Source: Cryptomeria japonica
Taxonomy: Eukaryota; Streptophyta; Pinopsida; Cupressales; Cupressaceae
DNA length: 64,000 nt
Assembly (NCBI RefSeq): GCF_030272615.1
Contig: NC_081409.1
Span: 613,784,755-613,848,754 of the forward strand
Direction: 5' to 3'
Shown: positions 58,114 to 64,000 of the stretch, in pieces
Layout of the letters: each line of letters begins with the position of its first letter
How positions within the stretch are numbered: position 1 is the stretch's first letter
Notes under the pieces: generated by a model
Database searches by the model: none
What the model saw: only the letters and a program-made list of their open reading frames with translations
What the model was told of the DNA's origin: nothing
Made by a program: the position numbers and the translations under genes

Positions 58114-58800
58114 TCAAGTAGGCATCCCAATCAACTGAAGCTGGAAGACATGAAATATCCTGCTACACTGAATCATAAGAAGGCAAACTGTCGCACTAGC
58201 TACATCATCAGGTGCAATAGGTGGTGTGATATCAATAGAAGGAGATGAAATGCAAGGCTCAATAATGGGGTCACATGTGAGAATCCCCAAGTTCAAATGC
58301 CCAAAGTTCTCCTCAAAATCTGAATTATCAGCATAGGAAGAATCAACCTCATCAATAGGACCAAAATCTGAAAAAGAGTACAACCAAGATGAATGATCAA
58401 CCACCCCAGTTGCAATGATAGCTCCACTCTCCAAGTCTCTAATGATAACTGAATCAGGTGTGAACTCCATAGTTTTCCTAGTTTCCCCATGTGTGATTTG
58501 ATAGATGGAAAGAAGATTATTTGTCAAGTGGGGTAAATACAACACATCATTGAAGGAGTTATCCCTAATGGCAATATATCCTTTCCCAATCACATCCATA
58601 TATGTATGATTGCCCATCAAAATTTGCGGCATGTGGCAAGGCTCAAATGTAGAAAACATAGACTGCAAAGATGCCATATGATGAGAAGCCCTTGAATCTA
58701 GAAGTCATCTCCTTGAATCATGACTAGCCCCTGAATCTAGAAGTCATCTCCTTGAAACATGACTTGTAGTAGCACAAAGAGCTTGTCACTTTCCTTTATC
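58114..58800 (-). pseudogene. Copia protease and GAG-pre-integrase segment (element G)
   Basis: Minus strand: RR-stop-LLDSGASHD then again RR-stop-LLDSRASHHM, so the D-S-G active-site block of the copia protease is present twice, 42 bp apart (58693-58776). Both have TGA for the conserved Trp. Downstream, GKGYIAI, FNDVLYLPHLTNNLLSIYQI (about 58565-58500) and the ESGAI strand are the protease C-terminal part and start of the pre-integrase region. Homology fades after about 58370. The protease would have matured Gag; this copy is inactive. Confidence 0.85.
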
Positions 58801-58962
58801 TATCCCAAAAGAGTGATCCTTTCTTTTATCCTTGGAAGAAGAAGTTGATGTAGACATTCTAGAAGGTAGGTTGATTCTATTCTTCTCAAGAAGATTCTTC
58901 AACTCATCAATATCCTTCTTATAAAAATGATGTTCATCATGTCCTGACTTCTTGCAATATCC

Positions 58963-59747
58963 TCAAAAAAGATTGTCCTTATATGATTTCCTCTTAGGTG
59001 AGAATGGTGTATCACCTTGTTGTGGAGAGGAAGATTCTACTCCATCTTGTTGTGGTTTAGACTTAGGTTGCTTTTGATTCTCGCATTTTCCTTGATTACT
59101 TTGATTCCCTTTGTTAGCCACCAAAGCTTGTGACTTTGAAGATTTGAGAATCCCCATCGTGGTCAACTTAGATTGCTCAAGTATCAACATCTCCCTGAAT
59201 GAATCAAATGAGGGAGAGGTGTATGAGGAACCTTGAGCTAACCTATGGGTGTGAAAGCTAGATACAAAGGCTGCATACTCTGAAGGAAGCTTGTCCAACA
59301 AGTTATAAACCAATTGAGCATCATTTTTGTCAATTCCACAATCCTTTAGCTTTTCTCTTAACTCAGTTGCTTTTGTGACATAACCTTGGATTGTATCAAA
59401 ATCCTTGGGATCTAAAGTTGTGAGTTCACTATCAAGCTTGTAGCCCTTAATCTCATCAACTTGACCATACAATTTCTTAAAAATATCCCAAGCCTGTTTA
59501 ATTGTTGTACACTTATCAATGTGAAAAATGAGGTCATCTGATACATACTTTCTAAGAGTTCCAAGTTCCATAGCATTCTTAGTAAGCCATTCAATTTGAG
59601 CATTAGGATCAACCTTAGGATTAGGTGGTGTTGTAATAGTTTCATTTACATAATGAATGAGTCATTTTCCATTAGTTTACTCCATGCCTTAATTTTCCAT
59701 GATGCATAATTATGAGGAGTTAAAAGTAGAAATTTAGGAGAACCCAT
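58963..59747 (-). pseudogene. Copia Gag, UBN2 type (element G)
   Basis: Starts MGSPKFLLLTPHNYASWKIK at 59747; the HNY-SWK start is typical of copia Gag. A stop/frameshift occurs near 59645, then 202 codons are open (59571-58963) with the UBN2 capsid blocks AWDIFKKLYG, LDSELTTL, YNLLDKLPSEY and a Gln/Lys/Ser-rich tail. A zinc knuckle follows at about 58960-58910 (GYCKKSGHDEHHF) with its first Cys turned to TGA and last Cys to Phe. Confidence 0.88.
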
Positions 59748-60564
59748 AGCATCAAAATGAATAAAGACAAGATAGAGAGAGGCACAATCACACAAGACAC
59801 CCCCCCAAAATACTCAATCAAGAAATCCCTCCAAAATGGTGATTTTGGCACTTTATACTTAGTGCGTATACAATGGGCCACTTGCAAAAAAGGCAAAGTG
59901 GACTTCTGATTTCAATTTACAAATTCTCAAAATGAGATCTAAGAGACTTCAACAAATAATGCTAGTGGCCTAAATTGAGATCCAAGAGAAATACAAGTAC
60001 CAAATATGCCAAAAATGGCCAAATACTGAAAGTACAATTTCTACTTAAAATCACTACAAATAGATGGAAGATTATGAAAGTAGATGAAAAAATATGCACT
60101 TTCAAAAAGAACGGCACCTCAAAAGGAGTCCATATGAGTCCAAACGAAGCCTCCAATGTTGTAAAAATCAGGATTTCATGATTTCTGAAAAACCTATATC
60201 CAAAAATCAAAAAACTCCTGCACCACTATACAGATCATGAAATTCTACCCCAAAACAAAAAACATTGCTCGAAAAAATGAGTCCGAATGAGTGAGATATC
60301 ACTATTTGAAAAATGCTTGCAAAATTATAATTTCTGGAAAATTTCCGCCGCAGCGTCAAACTTCAAATGCCTCTAGATTTGGCCTCCAAAATCCGATTTT
60401 GATGAAACAAAAGGCAAAACTGACTTTCTTGGACCTCCTAAATCTAATAATGACCTCATATTTGATCCATCAAGCTTCAATAAAAATCTGCAATAGAAAT
60501 CTCCAAAATGCAACCCCAAATAGCATCAAATTTCTCTCAATTAGCAAACCAATGACACTCTAAT

Positions 60565-60577
60565 GGCTCTGATACCA
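60565..60577 (-). other. Met-tRNA primer site of element G
   Basis: The complement reads TGGTATCAGAGCC immediately after the 5' LTR end. Confidence 0.92.
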
Positions 60578-61040
60578 TGTGAGATTTTGCCAAGATCTAG
60601 AGGCAATGGAAAGCACAAATAATAGAGAATAAAATAGATGATAGTAATAAACTATATTCTATCAAGATGAAATACTGATCAACTGGATCATCAAGCGTTA
60701 CATACAATGAATATGAGCCTGCTTATATAGGCAAGGTTATATGGATATGTGAGCACACAAACATGACTTGTGGCTTAATAAGAAACAAGGGTAGGTAGGA
60801 AATAGGTGTGGGTTGGTAGGATAAATAATATAATAGTCTACATGAGGTGGATCACCCACTGAATGTGGAGTGTAACAACAAGATAAGTCCACAAAAGGTG
60901 GAAATTCTCCTACACACACTATCCCAATGTGGCACAAACACCCAAGTGTCTCATACCCAAACTACTATGAAATGCATGTACCTAAGTAAACTTAAGTAAG
61001 GTGTAATAATATCCAAGATGAATAATTATTTACACCAACA
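60578..61040 (-). repeat. 5' LTR of element G
   Basis: 463 bp, partner of 56803-57266; on its own strand it runs TGTTGGTGTAAATAATT...AAAATCTCACA. Confidence 0.92.
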
Positions 61041-64000
61041 CTATCTTTGTTGCAATCTTGACTGTAGTAGAGTTCAAGGACTGCCCCAGGCCAATTTTCA
61101 AGCAATATCCACATGTGGCTACCCTAGAAGATTTGGTTGGAGCATTTTCCCATGTTCCAGAGGGAGGTTTCTATGTTGAATATTTTAGGGCATACATACA
61201 CTATCACATTGAGGACTTTATAACATCTGAAATAAAGGGCATGTATATGAGCGAGCTGATGGGGGAATCTCGAAAGATCAAACCAGCATACAAGCACATT
61301 GAAGACTTAGGGTTTACCAATATTCTGAACATCCCAGAATTCAAAGATGAGATAATTAGGTATGTTTTGAGCAGAGTACATGGGGAGTTTATCTAGTTAG
61401 AAAGAACTTACAAGATCACCAAAGAAGTCACCAGGGCAATCACTTTACCATCGGTTGGGAAACATCCCGATAAGAAGGTTTCAAATGATTATGTCAACAA
61501 ATCACCGATGTGACATCTAACAGGAGATCTATGAGATTGAGCACTATTACTAACACAGACATCATATTTGGTAGCATGATCATTGGGTATAAGGTAACTC
61601 AGTCAAACTGACTGAATTTTATTTCCAGTTCCTTCATTTTAGCTGCATACAAAATGATGAGAGAGAATGTGAAATTGGATCTATGCGGTTGGATGTTAGA
61701 TGAGTTATTAAAAGATTAAGGGAGAAAAGAAGGGAACCTTCCAACATGCCATCTTAATAGTCTGCTTAATGTTATTTTTCATGAATGATACAACCGGTTT
61801 TGGTAAAAGGCAATGCACATTTGACATCCTGGTAGGGAGACAATTGAAACAATCAATTGCTCCTTTAGGAAGTCAAAGAGATGATAAAGTTTGGGGATAT
61901 TTCAAGGGATTTAAGAAATCTATGAAGTCTAGGGAAAGGGTTCCTAAGCATATTGTAGAAAAATGTTCAACTAACATATTCTTCATGGTGAATAAGGATG
62001 AAACACTTATGGAAGTGGTTAAGCCCCAAAATATTTGGATTGAGGAAATGGGCTATGAAGTGGATATACATATTCTTGAGGCTTATGCAAAAATATTCAT
62101 TCATGCACCTATTGATGAGGCAAAGAAGCCCCATGGTACTGCAAAACAAAAATCATAAGAGGTTGAAACAAAGTTCAACAAGAAAAAGAGAGAGAAGAAG
62201 GAAGGAAAGGCTAGCAAATTTATTGAGAAAGTCTCACAAGACATCAAAGCATTAATTGATGTTGTCCCAAAGAAAGACAGGAAAAGGAAGAATCCATAAG
62301 TATACATTGAGACTGTTATAGCAGAGTGTTAATCTGAGGATGACACAACCTTGGGATTGAAGAGGGTTGTAAGGAAGAAAATAGAGGAAACAAAGATTGA
62401 AGCTAAAAAGCAACCGGTTAGGAAGGTTACATTATAAATACCGCAATAGAAGCAAGCACCAAAGGAAACACCTTCAGTTGCATTTGGTACTACAAAGAGG
62501 AAGAAGAAGAGTGACATTTATCTTGCAATTCAATTTGGTAATGTGACTATCATTCCACATAAAACTTGTGCAGAGTTAGTAGATGAAATCACTAAGGATG
62601 GAATGTTAAATAATGTACAGTTCTATGATAAAAAAAATAGAGGATGATGAACGAAGAGAGGTAGAGGAAGTAGTCTTATTATATTTGGATATTTATAAGA
62701 AAGCCTTGATAGAAATTGAAAATCAAATACCGACAAAATTTTATAATATGTTAAATGCTAGAAGACTGTCAACTATGCAAGAAGACAAGCATATTAAAAT
62801 TCAAGAGTTATTATCTATTTGTGTTACTATTGCTCCAGAGGAAATGTAAAGGACACTTGAGGTGGCAGATAGAAAAGTCTTTAATAGAAAACATAGAATA
62901 ACCAGTTTGATGCTAGGAAGGGTAAATGAAATAATAAAGTAGACTCAAAAGGCATGGGTTAAGTTCTTTGAAGAGAACTGAGGATTCTTTACTTCACCGG
63001 AATCAAAGACAAACACTATAGACACCCTGGTTGAAGGAAAAGGAAAGGGGATTATGGGTACTTCACCCTCAATTTTGAAGAACATTAAGATAATGGAAAT
63101 TAAGTCCTGGGTTGATACAAATGTAGAGACAAATATTGAGATACTGGTTAATACAGAGAGTGAACAAGTTAATGATGTACATGATACTAATATTGAGGAT
63201 AACACTCCTCCATATACAAATGTATAGGTTGAGGTTATAGTTCCTACAAAGGAACCAACAGTTACATAGACTCCACCAAGTGGCGAAGCCACCGGTGCAA
63301 GTGAGGAATCTATAAAGGACAAAACATTAGAGGAGAAGAAAGGGGAATCCAATAGAGAACTGGTACTTGGTCCATCATTGTTGTCAATTGACACCTCACA
63401 GGTTGAAAATAAAAACATAATTGAGATGAGTCCTACTAAACTCATGATGATGGTAGCACAAAAACTAATGAAGGAGAGATCTATAGATAAAGGGATTATT
63501 GATCAGTCAATCACTGTTTTACACAGACTAGTCCCAGAGTGCAAGATTGACAATGAAGCGAGCCCATCCGACAAGCTTAAGATAATTACTAAGCATATTT
63601 CAAAGGATTTTCAATCCTTAAAGCAAATTTCAAATCGACAAGCACTGGAGTGGTTCACTTGGGCTAAGAGAGATGCATTTGATCAGGTGATTGAATATGA
63701 GAAGAAAAAGATTGATGAGAAGCTAAAACTGATAGATAATTCATTGAATAAATATACAAATATTTATAAGGTATGTTGTAACACTGATATACTTACAATT
63801 AATGTGGATAAGAAGATGAAAGATTTTCAGAAGAAAATTGTAAATATAGCTAATTATTTTGATGTATTGACTTCATAGACTACATCCATTGATGGTCAAA
63901 TTTTGATTTTGGAAGCCTAAATTTCTATTCTTGAGAAGGAAAGAGACAAAATTATAAGAAGAGCCAGAAGTCTAAGAGGCTTGGTGAGTCCCCGGTTGGA

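Larger units (their letters stand above)
56803..61040 (-). mobile_element. Copia element with gag and protease only (element G)
   Basis: Minus-strand element with CTATC target duplications at 56798-56802 and 61041-61045. The 5' LTR is 60578-61040 and the 3' LTR 56803-57266. A Met-tRNA primer site (60565-60577, complement) directly abuts the 5' LTR and a polypurine tract (AAGGGGGGG, complement of about 57267-57275) abuts the 3' LTR. The 3.3-kb interior has gag (59747-58963), a knuckle remnant and a protease/pre-integrase segment, then about 850 bp without recognisable RT, RNase H or integrase. It is a non-autonomous deletion derivative. Confidence 0.88.
49784..64000 (+). mobile_element. Non-autonomous LTR element (copy E), twice interrupted, cut by window end
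   Basis: 5' LTR 49784-50720, degenerate Met-tRNA site, ORF1 and ORF2 in the same order as copy B. A 4.5-kb solo-LTR-like insertion lies in the zinc-knuckle region of ORF1 and a minus-strand Copia element lies ten codons into ORF2. Removing both gives about 5.5 kb of the element's own sequence up to the window edge, which falls in the ORF2 C-terminal coiled coil; the polypurine tract and 3' LTR are outside. ORF2 is closest to copy C at the window start. Confidence 0.88.
56773..64000 (+). pseudogene. ORF2 of copy E, split by Copia element G
   Basis: ATG 56773 starts MKAGSSSIPI, then the Copia insertion interrupts at 56803. The ORF resumes at 61041 with IFVAILTVVEFKDCPRPIF and YVLSRVHGEFI (about 61360-61395), where TAG replaces the conserved Trp codon. 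Frameshifts occur near 61440, 61500 and 61712. Further stops include 62435-62437, 62847-62849 and 62940-62942, the last three shared with copy C. The C-terminal block 63378-63878 is open for 166 codons. Cut by the window end in the coiled coil (SLRGLVSPRL). Confidence 0.75.

Noticed and set aside
57808-58248. 146-codon plus-strand open frame in element G
   Set aside because: Antisense to the element's own coding strand, with no recognisable product, overlapping the protease and downstream segment.

Overview
The window looks like a repeat-filled, gene-poor stretch of a large plant nuclear genome. Evidence for a plant: LTR elements primed from initiator Met-tRNA (TGGTATCAGAGC), a Tat-lineage Ty3/gypsy element with a second RNase H and an antisense plant mobile domain (PMD) ORF, and fragments of three plant gene families (DRM methyltransferase, VTI1 SNARE, glutamate dehydrogenase). 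The density and nesting of old, stop-riddled elements would suit a conifer or another giant genome, but the sequence alone does not settle that. I see no intact host gene, no tRNA or rRNA gene and no CRISPR array.

Layout. 1-2280: internal fragment (copy C) of an LTR-element family that recurs three more times. 2281-5055: unassigned, with a 307-nt run lacking cytosine. 5056-9833: 5'-truncated divergent member (copy D) with a long ORF2, polypurine tract and 3' LTR. 10.4-15.0 kb: the most unusual region. Three hairpins are built from a fragment of a DRM-type de novo DNA methyltransferase gene, followed by a foldback (long-TIR) element carrying a longer DRM fragment. 15-21.7 kb: eroded repeats, including an inverted LTR fragment and a gypsy RT remnant. 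21.7-22.8 kb: exons of VTI1 and of glutamate dehydrogenase side by side on the minus strand.

22838-47284: copy B of the same LTR family (TSD AAGCT). Its 5' LTR is split by a 17.8-kb Tat element (23177-40975, TSD GGTAT) with 1.5-kb LTRs, gag, protease, G-patch, RT, RNase H, archaeal-type RNase H, integrase and an antisense PMD gene. 47.3-49.8 kb: a tandem repeat and a probable CACTA-related fragment. 49784 to the window end: copy E, broken by a 4.5-kb solo-LTR-like insertion (51577-56083, TSD GTTAA) and by a minus-strand, gag-protease-only Copia element (56803-61040, TSD CTATC).

The family of copies B to E has LTRs, primer site and polypurine tract but no visible protease, RT or integrase. 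It has an ORF1 (coiled coil plus four CCHC knuckles) and a roughly 1000-codon ORF2 of unknown function, so it must have been mobilised in trans. Copies C and E share three identical premature stops in ORF2. Decay in the window is mostly CAG/CGA/TGG to stop, as expected from deamination of methylated cytosine. Against that background, self-complementary fragments of the RNA-directed DNA methylation enzyme are the observation most worth testing: if transcribed they would form double-stranded RNA matching a host silencing gene.
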